A stretch of DNA of 64,000 nt. It comes from Patiria miniata. Its lineage: Eukaryota; Echinodermata; Asteroidea; Valvatida; Asterinidae. Shown piece after piece: positions 23,350 through 35,770 of this stretch. The stretch is taken from assembly GCF_015706575.1 (NCBI RefSeq), contig NW_024037073.1:25216622-25280621 (forward strand). Direction: 5' to 3'. The translations under genes were made by a program, and so were the position numbers. Each line of letters starts with the position of its first letter. The stretch's first letter is position 1. The notes beneath the pieces are model-generated. The model had not been told where the DNA came from, searched no databases, and saw only the letters and a program-made list of their open reading frames with translations.

Positions 23350-25694
23350 TGAGTGAATCAAAGTGAAAGATGATTCAAACAGGAAAGAGGTACAAGCATA
23401 TAAGGGCAGCCAGCTTCCAGACTGGACAAAGTGCTGGGTGGAAAGGTACATAGTTTACGATGGAAAAAATATCATGTTTTTACTGTTTACATGCCAACTT
23501 AGTTGGCAGGAAAATGAACGAACATGGATATTGACTAGATGCGTATTGGTGATTTGCAATGTTTCAAAGTCACGACAAGTAATCCACAGGACCAAGACAA
23601 TTAATCCACAGGACAAAAAACAACTTTTACATGAGGGCATTCAAAGTAGAGGCCAACAAGCACTGTGTTATTCAGATAAGTTGTCACCATGGGAATTACA
23701 CATTTTTCTTGAGAGATTTTTCTTTTAAGAATGATTAAAAAGTATGGCACAGTCTTACCTAGCAACTGCAATTGGGACAAGTTCGTTTTTTCCATGACTC
23801 CTGGTCTCCATTCTGTGCATCATCAGTGACAGAGATGCTAATGAGACGAGAGAAGCTGGTGCTATCCTTGAGGGCTGGATGACTCCTGACTCCTTGGCTA
23901 TGGAGATGCTCCTCACAGAGTACAGTCAATCATTAACTGCTCCTCCAGTGAAGGTAAGCGAAGAAGGTCTATTGTCCCTGGGCCCAGCACAGGAGTAAGA
24001 TGCCATGGGTATAGAAGACCCGTAGGCTTGCTAAAGTGGGGACACATTGCTATGGGTGGCCGAGTCCTTGGGTATAGGTGACCCATCGGACACTGTCCAG
24101 TGAGGATGGGCTAAAACATGTCACCACCAGGATGTCGATATCTTAGAGGTGGCTCAGCTATAGGAACCAGTGTCAGCTTGCTGTAAATAGATCCTTGCTG
24201 GTGCCAGGTTGGGCAGTTTATCACTATCCCATATTTGCCAAGGGATCTTTATTCACCGAGTCCCGTAGGTGATGTCTTGCACTTCACCACATTCGCAGCA
24301 GATTCTCCAAGTCTGCACTTCAGGTCCTGCTTGTCCTTGTGGGATTGTAAAAGGCTGTGAATACTGATTAATGTGCCCTTGTAAAATAATATAGCAACCA
24401 CCAAACAACTGGCCAGTGGTAAGGTGGTCTTCCAACCGACATTCAATTTGGCGTTTGGCACTATGCTGAAGTTTCATTGGAGTCAACATTGATTTGAATT
24501 TGTTGACTCTCAAGCAATTTGATCGTCAGAGAAAGCAAATCCCAACTTAAGTGTCCTACATGTATATATTAAGACCTGTTCTGTATACCAATACTCTAAT
24601 ATAGTAAAATGTCATTTTTAATATATTTTCAAAGAGTATGGTGGCATATTGATCTCATCTAATCAATGCTCGCAGTAACGTTAATCCTTCATCATTACCT
24701 TCAGTATTATTCCCATGCAATATTCACATGCAACTAAACTTTCAAAGTTAAGCTGATGAGTATAAAGTATTGACTCGGACATATTCAAGTTGACTATGAA
24801 AGGACAATAATATATTACCATATTATGCTATGAATTATCAATAACATACATGTAATGCATACGAGTAATAACTTGAGTACTATATTATTCAAACATTTCC
24901 AGAGTTTTCTAATTTAAAAGAATAATTTCACATTTTACTGGTATTTCAATGGTTTTTGATAGTCGGTAATTGAAGAATGTAAAAATATTTATGGTTAGAA
25001 AGTTGGCACATGATCCATATGTGAGAAGAATTAGATTACCATTTTTATTTGTCAAGGTAGGTCTATATCGTGTTTAAATGAAATTATCAGAGAACAGTTT
25101 CCAAATTACATTTTGATGAAACCCTGAGGCACACAGAGTATGGTGGCATTAATGTTAAATCTATTTTTGCAGTAACATTACCCCCCCCCCCTTCATTGCC
25201 AAAGAATTATTCCAACGAAATTTTTACATCCATTTTTTTTTATTTGCAAAGTTAAGCTGGTGAGTATACAGTATACATGTAGATTCCGACATATTAGAGT
25301 TGACAACTATAAAGCATGTGAAGTGCTGCTATGAAGCGCGTCACCTTTTCAGTTTGGTAGCGCACGATCATTGAGGGCGTACTTGTGGGAAAAAGAGGCG
25401 TTGCGCATTAGTCTGTTGCTAGCCAGGGAACAGAGTACTGCATAGACTCAAATCGGGGTAATAGCACACCAGGCCCGTCATTTTTAATCCTTGTTCTGTT
25501 CTTTCAGTATATTTTACTTTTTTAAGAATGTGGGGATTTTGTGATGTGAACATGTTTTTTTTTTCTTGTTTTGTTTTGTATTATAGTGCAATATTGTGGC
25601 ACATGTATCTTCTGTGCATAATTCTTATAATTTACTATTTCACTGTATTGATGTCCTTTATATTATTATATTGTTATTGTAACATGTGTGTGTC

Positions 25695-26140
25695 ACTATT
25701 TATAGCTATAGCTTCCTATGGTTGTGAGTCCAAGGGCAGACTAGCGTAGAGTGGATGCCTTTGAGATCTGGGCATACAGACGCGTTCTCCGAGTGTCGTG
25801 GATGGAGAGGAGGACCAACCGCTGGGTATTGGATACCACAGGGAGTGAGTTGATGCTGAGACAACAGATGGCTGTGCGGAAGATGCATTTCTTTGGCCAC
25901 GTCATGCGCCGCGAAGGAATCGACAAAGAAATAATCCAGGGATTGGTCTATGGGAAGAGACGTCATCCAACAACATCATGGAACCAACGACATAAAGCAG
26001 TGGACTAGACAGGGACTTGCAGCAGCATCAAGATCAGCAGTGGATCAAGATTGTTGGCGTAGACTAGTAATGGCCACTGAGCGCAAATTGCGCCATCGGA
26101 CTGAAGAGAGAGGGAGGTACTTGACCGTGATTCATTCATG
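25695..26140 (+). pseudogene. LINE C-terminal fragment (right arm)
   Basis: Mirror copy of 6650-7090. It reads DAFEIWAYRRVLRVSWMERR on the plus strand, then shifts frame into DIKQWTRQGLAAASRSAVDQ. A YGCES remnant lies just upstream. Same defects as the left copy. Confidence 0.8.
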
Positions 26141-26179
26141 TGGTATCCCCCAGTCAACATGTGGAATCCCCCCCTTCGG

Positions 26180-26489
26180 CCACTACGTTCACTGTTTAAC
26201 CAAGAAGAATCGTGATTTCATATGGGACGAGTAGTGTGACAGCTCTTTCAACACCCTCAAGACAGGATTGCAGGAGGCCACTATCCTGGGTTACTCTCAA
26301 CTGGAGGGCCAATACATACTCAATCTGATGCCAGCAGGGATGGGATCAGTCAGTTCTCTCGCAAATTTAGGAAGGGAAAGAAAGAGTTATCACCTATGCA
26401 AGTCTGGCATTGTCCGAACCAGGTGCCTACCTATGTTGCCCAATACCTACATGTTCCACAACCCTAACCCTGGAAGCATCTGCATCTGA
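26180..26489 (+). pseudogene. Ty3/gypsy-like pol fragment (right arm, mirror of 6313-6621)
   Basis: Plus-strand frame with DFIWDE, a stop, then LKTGLQEATILGYS and YILN; a second frame gives GKERVITYAS. It is the mirror of left-arm copy 2 and carries the same defects. Confidence 0.75.
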
Positions 26490-26975
26490 GGCCTTTACTT
26501 TTAAAAGATATGCCAGGCCTGTACAGAGGATTTTCAAATGAGTGTCATGTATTGTTTCTATCGGGGAGTGTTCATATCAAGTAGCAAAGACTATTCATAA
26601 GATAGAATTTGCATCAATATTAGGTTTTGTCCTTCATCGACGTACAAACACTGTATACTCAGTGTGTTCAACCTGAGTGAAAGTCAGCAAAAGCACTCGG
26701 GTGGGAATCGAACCCACAACCTTCTGCTTTGTTGAGCAGACGTCTTACCACTCGACCACCAAGCACGTGAGGTTGTTTAACTTTTACTCGGGTGTAACAC
26801 ACCGAGTAGACAGTGGTTATATGTCGGTGAAGGGCAAAACCTAATTATTGCAAATTGTAAAGACTTAAATTGTGGACGCAAAGTGTCTGCAAGATATAAT
26901 CACACAACAAAAATATGATTTAGCTAAATAACACTTTTCAACGGTACATGTATTAGTACCCGTCTCTGGTGCAGG
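26480..26975 (-). mobile_element. Composite repeat unit with tRNA-like TIR element (right arm)
   Basis: Mirror of 5819-6312. The tRNA-like core lies on the minus strand at about 26688-26762 (complement of the B box at GGAATCGAACC, of the A box at CCACTCGACCA). The outer inverted repeats are preserved. Confidence 0.8.
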
Positions 26976-27419
26976 CCTGCAATGGTGATTCATTCATGTG
27001 GTATCCCCCATTCAACTACTATAGTGGCATGGTGGCAACGTTGGAAACATTTCCATGCACTTTTCAGCTCATAAAAGGACTGGTCACAACAAACCGCTCA
27101 CTTTGAGTGCTACATTTGGACTTCCGACCCGGTGCATCATTCACAAACAGGTGAACAGCTAGCCAGCTGATACTACAGCTGCGTAATAACACTAACTTTC
27201 AGTTTTTACCAACAAGAGTGTCCTTACCCTTCCAATCACCATGGCCAGTTCACATCGAGTAACAAAACAATGGTGTTTGGACAAGAATGAAACTGTCAAC
27301 TCCTTCGACATCTGGAAACACAACCTACAATACATATCATTTCAAATATTTCAAGCTTCCTTGTAAAGTTCACATGGAACTCCACCGAGTAAATAAAACC
27401 CAATCCCGAGCTTATTTGG

Positions 27420-27690
27420 CCAAAAACAAAAACAATGAACACGTTATATTCAACCTATCATAAGCTATCCATCTCCACATCAGAGAAAACAGCCCTGAGT
27501 AAAGATTTAAACTTTGTTCCCACTCCGGCCAAACCACTACCAAAGACGAATGAGAATTGCATACCTCATGCAAAACAAACCCTTCAAACATACAAAGACC
27601 ATTCAAACCTTTGTGAGGAACTTTTCGAAGTCTTCTTCCTACTGGAAGAACGAGATACACTCACTACAAGCACGGCCACTACGTTCACTG
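27420..27690 (+). pseudogene. Penelope-like N-terminal fragment (right arm)
   Basis: Mirror of 5124-5400. The plus-strand frame contains SEKTALSKDLNFVPTP, with EHVIFNLS in an adjacent frame just upstream. It ends where the gypsy-like fragment begins (ACGGCCACTACGTTCAC). Confidence 0.55.
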
Positions 27691-27985
27691 TTTAACCAAG
27701 AAGAATCGTGATTTCATATGGGACGAGTAGTGTGACAGCTCTTTCAACACCCTCAAGACAGGATTGCAGGAGGCCCCTATCCTGGGTTACTCTCAACTGG
27801 AGGGCCAATACATACTCGATCTGATGCCAGCAGGGATGGGATCAGTCAGTTCTCTCGCAAATTTAGGAAGGGAAAGAAAGAGTTATCACCTATGCAAGTC
27901 TGGCATTGTCCGAACCAGGTGCCTACCTATGTTGCCCAATACCTACATGTTCCACAACCCTAACCCTGGAAGCATCTGCATGTAA
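27680..27985 (+). pseudogene. Ty3/gypsy-like pol fragment (right arm, mirror of 4816-5123)
   Basis: Plus-strand LKTGLQEAPILGYS and YILD blocks, with the RNase H continuation in another frame. It runs straight into the telomere-like array on its right. Confidence 0.75.
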
Positions 27986-28150
27986 CCCTAAGCATCTAAC
28001 CCTAAGCATCTAACCCTAAGCATCTAACCCTAACCTAAACCTAACCATCTAACCCTAAGCATCTAACCCTAAGCATCTAACCCTAACCTAAACCCTAACC
28101 ATCTAACCCTAACCATCTAAACCTAACCCTTACCCTAAGCCTAACCCTGA
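27986..28150 (-). repeat. Interstitial telomere-like array (right arm)
   Basis: CCCTAA-type repeats, mainly a 14-base unit CCCTAAGCATCTAA. Mirror of 4605-4815 but about 42-44 bases shorter, equal to three units. Confidence 0.85.
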
Positions 28151-31100
28151 GTATTTTGGGGGACATATATAGGTATTGGGGAACAGGTATTGGGGAACAT
28201 CGGGTAGACCCAGTCCAAACCCAAACCTAATTACTGTGTAACAAGGCGTAAATTGCTAGCTGCTGTCCAGCTTCCTCAAGCATCGAACGCAACACCTCTA
28301 GGGCCGAGTCACCAGTAGAAGAAGCCATGCAGGCGGGATCTCTACATGCAGAGCCAATCAAAACATGAAGAGCCAATCAAAACAAGTGAGGCCCAACTAA
28401 AGAACGACACCATAACGTGGGTTCTGAAGGAGAAAAATGCAGCAGTCGACCATACCAGAGTGCCGTATCAATAAATGGTCCAGCATCAAAAACTTACTGG
28501 TCCAACTGGGACCAGTTGGAGTGAGCTTGTGCCAGACATCGATCTTGAGGAGACATTGAGCTGGACTGCTACCAAGATGACAAAACCTTCATCGTCACCA
28601 AGTTTCAGCCAGCATAGCAACCAAGATCAGAAAAGGATGTGGATGTTTGACATCATCTTCAATGCCAAGCTTAAGAAGAAATGAACCATTAGGTCCCAAA
28701 TTATTCTTTCTGAGTACTGCTCCCATTAGAGACGTCCCATAATTTAAAAGTGTTATTAAAGTGCTCTTAAAATATTCTAAAATCATTCTTAACTTGTTTG
28801 GAAAAGGTTCTTAAATGGTTCTTAAATTGTTATGAAAATGTTCTTTAAAGTACTCTCTTAATTAAAACAAATTAAACTGTAAGACATCTCCAGTACCACA
28901 GTTAACAAGAGGTAACTTTTCATGTTGGCAAAATTGTTATTTTTATTAATGTATTTTGTGAGTTATTGTGTATAAGCTTTCAGGTCGGGACACCCTGGCT
29001 TAATTAAAGAGGGCCCATAGTAATGCAAATCATACATCGCTACGAGTGTTGCTATGAAGCACGTCACGTGAACAGTTGCATAGTGCGCTTTCGTTGAGGG
29101 CATACTTGCATGAAGAGGCGCAGCACATCAGTCTGTTGCTAGCCAGGGCACGGAGCACACGAACAGTTTACCCGATGGTAAGTCTACACTACACTATGCT
29201 ACTGTCAGAATTCCCCTTAGATTTGAAGTGTTTTATATATTTCCAAATGTGCTTGTAGACTTCTTCATGTTTATTCATTAACTTCTGACTCTTATTTACA
29301 CAGGGCCATGGATTTCTTTGCCAACATGTAAATAACCTACTATTTTGTTTAGCAATACAGGACTGACAGGAGCAGTAGAATTCTCTTCCTTTGTGTTACC
29401 CATACCAATAGCATGTAATGCCTTTTGTGTTTAATTGAATAAGCTTATCCAATTCTTCCTCAATCTTTGTGTTTGAATTCCTTGAGGTTGTAATGAATGA
29501 AGCGGAATGTTAGGTATCACGGTTGGTTTGCAGTGATTGCTGGTATAAGAGAGATTTTTGGGTGTGCCACTGCAGAGCACATTTGATTTTTGATAGACAT
29601 GGATGTCATGCTTTGATCCTCTGAGCCGCGCGCTTTCTTGCAAGCCGGTATAGCTGCCGCATTTGCTGCAACTTGCAGAAGCAGATATTACAGACTGCTT
29701 ATAAAGGCAAACAGTGGTGTGGAGCTGAGACCAAGAGCGGCTGGATCAGCGAATCCAAGATCGTGAATGACAAGGAAACCATGGCCCTTGGCCCTTGTAG
29801 CCTGTAGCCTGAGGTGCAAATTTGAGGTAGATGGTTGATGAGCCGGGATGCTCAAGACGTGGATTAATGCAGTAGCAACCGTCGAGTTGACAGAGGACAC
29901 CGGAAGGGCTGTCATCTCTAGTGTAACACCACTGAGAGGCTGAAATCAGCAGCAGAACACCAAAGGTTTAAAATACGGTGAACTGTATTTCTTATTATTT
30001 GCAATAACATTTAATTGTTATTGAAATCTATTTAGATAGATTTCTTTGATCATCTTGATTTACAAGACATGTTTTTTTGTGATTTATAAATTGAAGAGGT
30101 ATTTTGTTTTTGGCAAATTTGACTGGAAATTGAATTTGGAAGTAGTAGTTAACTGGTCATTGTTGTTTTTTAATAGATCCTTTGGAAAACATCCAAAGTT
30201 AGTATACCGGTACATTGCTTTTTTTATGACTTAGTGGACAAACGTAGAAGTGGTTTTGAAAGTATCCACACCTAGCGTTCTTGTTTGAGTTTAATTTGTT
30301 CAGAAAGTAAAAACAGATATTCCTTTAATTACTATTTTTTTGGTTCAGTTGTGTTTCAAGTTAAGAGTTTAAAACTGAGAAGAGAGAATACTTATAGTTT
30401 TTTTTGTGAGATATTTTTGTTGTTTTCCGCATTAATCATCCATTTTATGACTTAAGAGAAATTTATAATCCTTTTTATGACTTAAGGAGAAATATTGTAA
30501 ATACTGCAAGAAGAAGTGGACTTATAAATTAAATTGTAAATAATAATTGTGTAAATAGAACTGATCTTGTCCATTGTTGTGATTATTTGGTGTTTGCAAT
30601 CTAATCATTTTATCTTTCCAGCCACAGTCCCTAAAACAAAAGGGTAACTGTGACAGCTACGAGTCATACGCTGCACTGTGTACAGCTGGAGGTCCAGACT
30701 GCACCGCCATATCAGTGTGACCAGCCGACATGCTTATTGGTTGGGCCTGTGACTCACATTTTCATTATTTAATGCGTGGCTTGGATGCCGACATGCTTAT
30801 TGGTTGGGCCTGTGACTACACGTTTTCATTATTTAATGCGTGGCTTGGATGCGCTGCATAGCGAGCACTGTATTGACTCAAACTGGGGTAGAAGCACATA
30901 CTGTGGAGGCATGCAATCAAAGCGTGAGTCCATTTCCTACCCAGGCTGCTAAAGATTTCACCTATCGTTTTTTTAGCGTTCGTTATTAATAAATGTGTTG
31001 AATCTAGTAACTGCTGTCACTGTCTCTTTACTGCATTGTCCACTGACTCATTCAGTTTTCTTGCCTATAGATGGGGATATGTTTTCTCTAAACGGTGAGG

Positions 31101-32828
31101 ATTACTGGTGACCAACTTAAAAATACTAGTTTCCTAATTCATGTAACTGGAGGAACATAGGGAGCAAATTGCTAGTTCAGGAATATTTTTCAAGCAAAAT
31201 AATTAATTGAAATAAATCATATTACAGCCTAACATTGTACTGAATCATTTCTAAAAAGTCAAACAAACCCTTTTGAAATACTGTGTGCCTCAGTGTTTTA
31301 TCAAAAGATATTTTGAACCTTTTTTTCTAATGATAATGATTATTCAAATGCTTATGTATGTTTACTGTTTTCAGGCATGCAACTGGCATTTTAGGGGGAA
31401 AAAAGGAAACTCCAAAACCACACAAGACTTTGTATGGTATTTTCAATTTGTAATAGCATTCACGAAAAGTTAAAAACAAGGAAATCAGCAGATCCGAGGA
31501 AAAGTTGCATGCCTGAATTTTGACTTTAGTTTAATTTGGTTTTTCTTGATTTTGAATACCAAAATAAAATGTAAGACAAAGTAAAGTAATAAACTGCTGA
31601 CACTTATTTAAATTCGGTCATTACTGTTAAGTAGCCTTCAACACTAACTTTTGTGTGATCGGTCACAGACAGTCAAATTTCAATTCTTTTCCCCTGCCAT
31701 GCCTTTTACACAGGCTAGTCACCAACAGTCAGATCTTGTTTAAAGGCACTGTGACAGTCCATTCCATCAACAGACAAAAGCAGGAGATTCAAAGGTGTTC
31801 AAGTTTTTTGTAAAAAACTGATGGAAATACCAAAAAAATATTTAAATCAGAAATCATGATTTGGTTTTGACATTTATGCCCTCGCACTTACTACGTGGAC
31901 AAGCCCAAAGCTTAGACTTGAGTAGGCCTACTTGAGGCAACACTCACACTCAATTAATAAGCTAGTGAAAACACCATAATTCTTGTTACATGTAGATGGG
32001 TTTGCCTTCTCTGACCCCAAATTCTTTAAAAGATCAAGAAATGTCAAATGACACCAACAAATTGCCTATCAAAAAGAATCAACAATAAAAAGTAATACAA
32101 ATTTGAAGTTATAACAAAAAGGATTGAAAACGTTGAATGTATTTAAAAAGTAGAAGTAATTTTTTATCAAGTATCAAAGATTTAACAAGTGTTGCCATGC
32201 TGAGTCACAAAGTCAGTGGTTAGGATAAGGGTAGGGGTGTTTTGGGGGAGGGGGGTTTCATAGTCTTGTTTTTGTTTTTTTATTTTGTTTCAAACAATTT
32301 CTAATTCAAGGGCTCTGGTGAACATGTTTTTCAAAGGAAGTGACAAAATTAAGTGGTTACTCACCATATGCATGCAAGTACATTACTTGTGTGGTCGTCC
32401 ACATCAAAGACAACTGGTGCCAATGGTTTGGCTTTGCATGATTTACCTAATAAGGGTGATGACCTGCTTGCAACAGCAGTACAATTAATTGAAATAAAAC
32501 AACGTAAAGGGCTGTGGCTTTCAGTGTGAACTTTTACCCAATTTTCTGTATGACTAAACAAATTAGCAAGGGATTACTTTGAATTAATCTTAACCTAAAA
32601 AAACCTAATGAACTAGACCTTCAATCCAGCCATTGACTTGAAGTTGAAGGCAACTAACTGAGGTTAGAACTAGAATTGTGTGTCTAGAATGGGAGTGTAC
32701 ATGCCTGGCAAGGAGGGTTGATGCATGGCAGCTTTGATTGGAATAACATTTTGCACGTAGGACAGTATCGGTAAAGAAGGGATGTAATTATGGCAAGTGA
32801 TGGCAATAGGCCTAGAGACATTAGACAA

Positions 32829-33218
32829 CATGGCAAGAATTATCACTTTAGGCAAGAATTAATTGGTACTTTAGGCGAGAATTGGCACTTGAGGCAAGAG
32901 TTAGCACTTTAGGCGAGAGATGGCACTTTAGGCGAGAGATGGCACTTGAGGCAAGAGATGGCACTTGAGGCTAGAGATGGCACTTTAGGCAAGAGATGGC
33001 ACTTTAGACAAGGATTGGCACTTTAGGCAAGAATTAATTGGCACTTTAGGCAAGAATTAATTGGCACTTTTGGCAAGAAATAGTTGGCACTTTTGGCAAG
33101 AAATAGTTGGCACTTTTGGCAAGAAATAGTTGGCACTTTAGGTAAGAATTAAGTGGCACTTTAGGCAAATATTGGCACTTTAGGCAAGAAAGTGGCAGGC
33201 AAGACAGGACAATTAACA
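32829..33218 (+). repeat. Minisatellite, about 20-bp unit
   Basis: About 18-20 imperfect tandem units built on TTGGCACTTTAGGCAAGAA with variants (CTTGAGGC, CTTTTGGC, GAGAGA, AATTAATT insertions). Neighbouring units share variants (three ATAGTTGGCACTTTTGGC units in a row), as expected from local slippage or unequal exchange. It lies just outside the right arm. Confidence 0.9.
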
Positions 33219-33839
33219 TAAGGCAAGAAAGGGCAATTTTTGTTCACTATAGAATGTCAAGTGAGTACATGTACATGAATGTTACTTACAGAGCTGAGTT
33301 TTGAGGACAGACACCCACAGACAAGCTAAAAGGGGAACTAGATGTTAACTATTGGTGGAGTGAGTATTGGAGGCCTGTGGAATATTGAGATGCTAGCACA
33401 GCAAAGGACTCCAGATATCACTGATGATGGAACTGATGTCCTGCAGAAAAATCCTGTGCCAGACATCCAAGGCCTTTCAGACTCGGCAAGGATTGTGGCA
33501 CTCAATACTTATGATGAGGTGCTACCGATCGGTAAAATGCTGAATTATCAAAAATTTCCTGCAATCTCCCCAAAGAACCATGCGCCTTGTGTTCATGGAG
33601 TCCAGCGCTAAGATCCTCACCGATGTACCCAATGCAGACCTTTCTGTATTCACAGGTGTTACATCAGGTTAGGTCTCAGAGTCTTACTCATCCTTGTAGG
33701 CTATTGCAGATCATGTTAGGCATGGAAAACCTAGATGCCAGTGTCATTCAGGAAGGACTAAATGCAATAAGAGCTGCCTATGAAGGGAAGTGTAATGGAC
33801 CAGATGAACCTGATGGGTAGACTTTGAGTATACGAAACA

Positions 33840-34560
33840 CTTTAGTCAGTGAAAGACTTCGGATCAAGTGTCTCAACTTGATGTACCCCAAATCGGTTGT
33901 GTTGGATTGTTGCCTTGACATAGCAAAGTTGTCGCAGCAAAGGATCGTGGTCAATGATGAAGGATTGCCAGACAAGGGTGCCAATGACTGATGAATAGAT
34001 CCCAGGGCACTGGACAGATTGATTGTGGAGATGCCTATCAATGTGTGGCTCTCTGATAGACAAAAGGGCTGAGAATACTGCCAGACTGCCTGGAGGCCTC
34101 AATATCCAGGAAGAAGATTCGATCCAAGGTGAGCCAGATGCTGCTGTGTGTGAACCAGCTGAAGTGTCTCAGGAACTGCTGGAGGTACTGTGCTGTGTGA
34201 TAAAATGATGAAAGTGTCATCCACAAACTGAAGATAACTGTTGCTCTCAAATCCACGAAAGCTGTACAGAACTATATGATGATATTGGCCAGAACTGGAG
34301 ATGGGGTTAATCCTGTGGAAGTTCCAGCTGACTGCTTGAAGAATTGACCTGTCCACTGGATGAAGGACGGCAGGATGTAGATGGGTAGGAGATCACAAAC
34401 CTAATCCAGAGAGAGGGTTTCACACTCACACAGCTTGTCTTCATGAAGGTTTCCTGACCGAGACCTTGAGACATGCCTCACCCATGGGATTGGTGATGAA
34501 TACCTGGAGTCTCCACTGAAGCTGCACATGGCTTTGTTGGGATCACAAGTAAAGGTGTTC
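33840..34560 (-). pseudogene. Penelope-like RT fragment, minus-strand copy
   Basis: The minus strand shows, in broken frames, AGTSTGLTPSPVLANI (the block before the catalytic aspartates), then FVDDTFIILS at 34216-34227 and, further on, VYQRATH and DPLLRQLCYVK. This order matches the Penelope-like RT (SP-x-x-AN, YVDDTF, VYRK-TH). Several frameshifts and stops make it non-functional. It faces a second copy on the plus strand across a GC-rich microsatellite. Confidence 0.7.
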
Positions 34561-34690
34561 GCAGCAGCAGCGGCGGCGCGGCGGCGGCGCGGCGCGCGGC
34601 GGCGCGGCGGGTGATGGTGATGGTGGTGGTGAGGGTGAGGGGGGTGGTGGCGGCCGCCAGTGGGGGTGATGGGGATGGTGAGGGTGATGA
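34556..34690. repeat. GC-rich microsatellite (CGG and GTGATG types)
   Basis: GCAGCAGCGGCGGCGCGG-like trinucleotide sequence followed by GGTGATGGTGATGGTGGTGG and GGTGAGGG runs. It is strikingly GC-rich against an AT-rich background and lies at the symmetry centre of the two Penelope-like copies. Confidence 0.9.
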
Positions 34691-34739
34691 TCCCAATGAC
34701 ACCATGAGCGCAACCTCACAGTGTTCCCAACGACACCAT

Positions 34740-35770
34740 GGTCAACCCCGATGAAGGCTACCAGATATTCACTGCCATCCCCACAGGCTACTCATGCCTC
34801 GGTGCCAAGGGGGACTCCGACTTGACTACGCCCTGCAGAAATATGAAGCCCCACACTCCAAACCAGGTTCATGATCTCCGACCCACCTACATCCTGCTGT
34901 CTTTCTTCCAATGAACAGCCAGTTGTCCAAGCAGCCTTCTGGAACTTCCACAGGATCAACTCTATCCCCAGTTTTAGTCAATGCCTTCATATAGGAGTAC
35001 TGCCTTCGTAGATCTGAGACCAAGAGTTTGTCTTCAGTACATGGATGAGACTCTCATCACTTCATCATACAGCATGGGACCTCCAGCAGGTCCTGAAAGA
35101 CTTCAACTGGATTTACAGCAGCATCTGGCGCAGTGAGGATCAGGCGCCTTGAATCTCATCCCCGGATGCTAAGGTCTGAAAACAGTCTGACAACACCCTC
35201 GACCCCTGAGTCTATTAGAGATGACCGACAGACACTGACTGGCAACATCGACAACCAATCCTTCCTGCACCCGGAAATCCAAACACCAGTCAAAGAGCAA
35301 CCTTGTCCGGGAAGCCTGCATCAGCAACCACAATCCTGGCCGGCAACAACTTTACCATGTCAAGACAGCACTACAACACAACAGATTCAAGGCTCATCCA
35401 GTCAAGACGCAAGATCCAAAGTCTTTCACCTACCAAAGGGTCCCCTACACCCAAGGTCGAACCCACTAGGCTCACCCCGCCTATTACACAGCCCAACACA
35501 GGCAGTTCTCATCACATCCAGTACTTCCTAAATGACAAAGGTATCCGGGCTTTCCACACCCACAAGATCCACAATAGCCCACAGGACCAGCAAGCCTCCA
35601 AGACCGAACCTGATGCATCCCCTGCGAATGCAGAAGGTGTACACTGGGTACACCAGCAAGAGAACTCAACACCAGACAGCACAAACACAGAACACATGGC
35701 AGATGGGGAGAATTACAGGAAATCAGTGAACACCCAGCACTCACCAAAAGGGACACCATCATCATGAGTA
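34740..35770 (+). pseudogene. Penelope-like RT plus GIY-YIG remnant, plus-strand copy
   Basis: Nucleotide-level partner of the minus copy, inverted. The catalytic block reads YMDETLIT at 35038-35061, so the second aspartate is lost. Downstream come FLNDKGIRAFHT and VYTGYTS (about 35637-35657), the last resembling the start of a GIY-YIG endonuclease domain that follows RT in Penelope-like elements. Stops and frameshifts occur throughout. Longest open piece 154 codons (35303-35767). Confidence 0.65.

Larger units (their letters stand above)
23350..32750 (-). repeat. Right arm of giant inverted repeat
   Basis: Reverse complement of 1-9439. All arm components appear in mirror order. Similarity ends at 32750, opposite window base 1, so the outer end cannot be judged. 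Differences from the left arm are scattered substitutions, 1-base indels and fewer telomere-like units. Stretches of the arm not listed separately (23350-25690, 28150-32750) carry no recognised gene. Confidence 0.97.

Noticed and set aside
22735..23451. Long open frames across 22.7-23.4 kb
   Set aside because: They consist of translated N bases from the assembly gap.
32829..33218. CRISPR array
   Set aside because: Units are contiguous imperfect repeats without unique spacers, in an animal genome; a minisatellite explains it.
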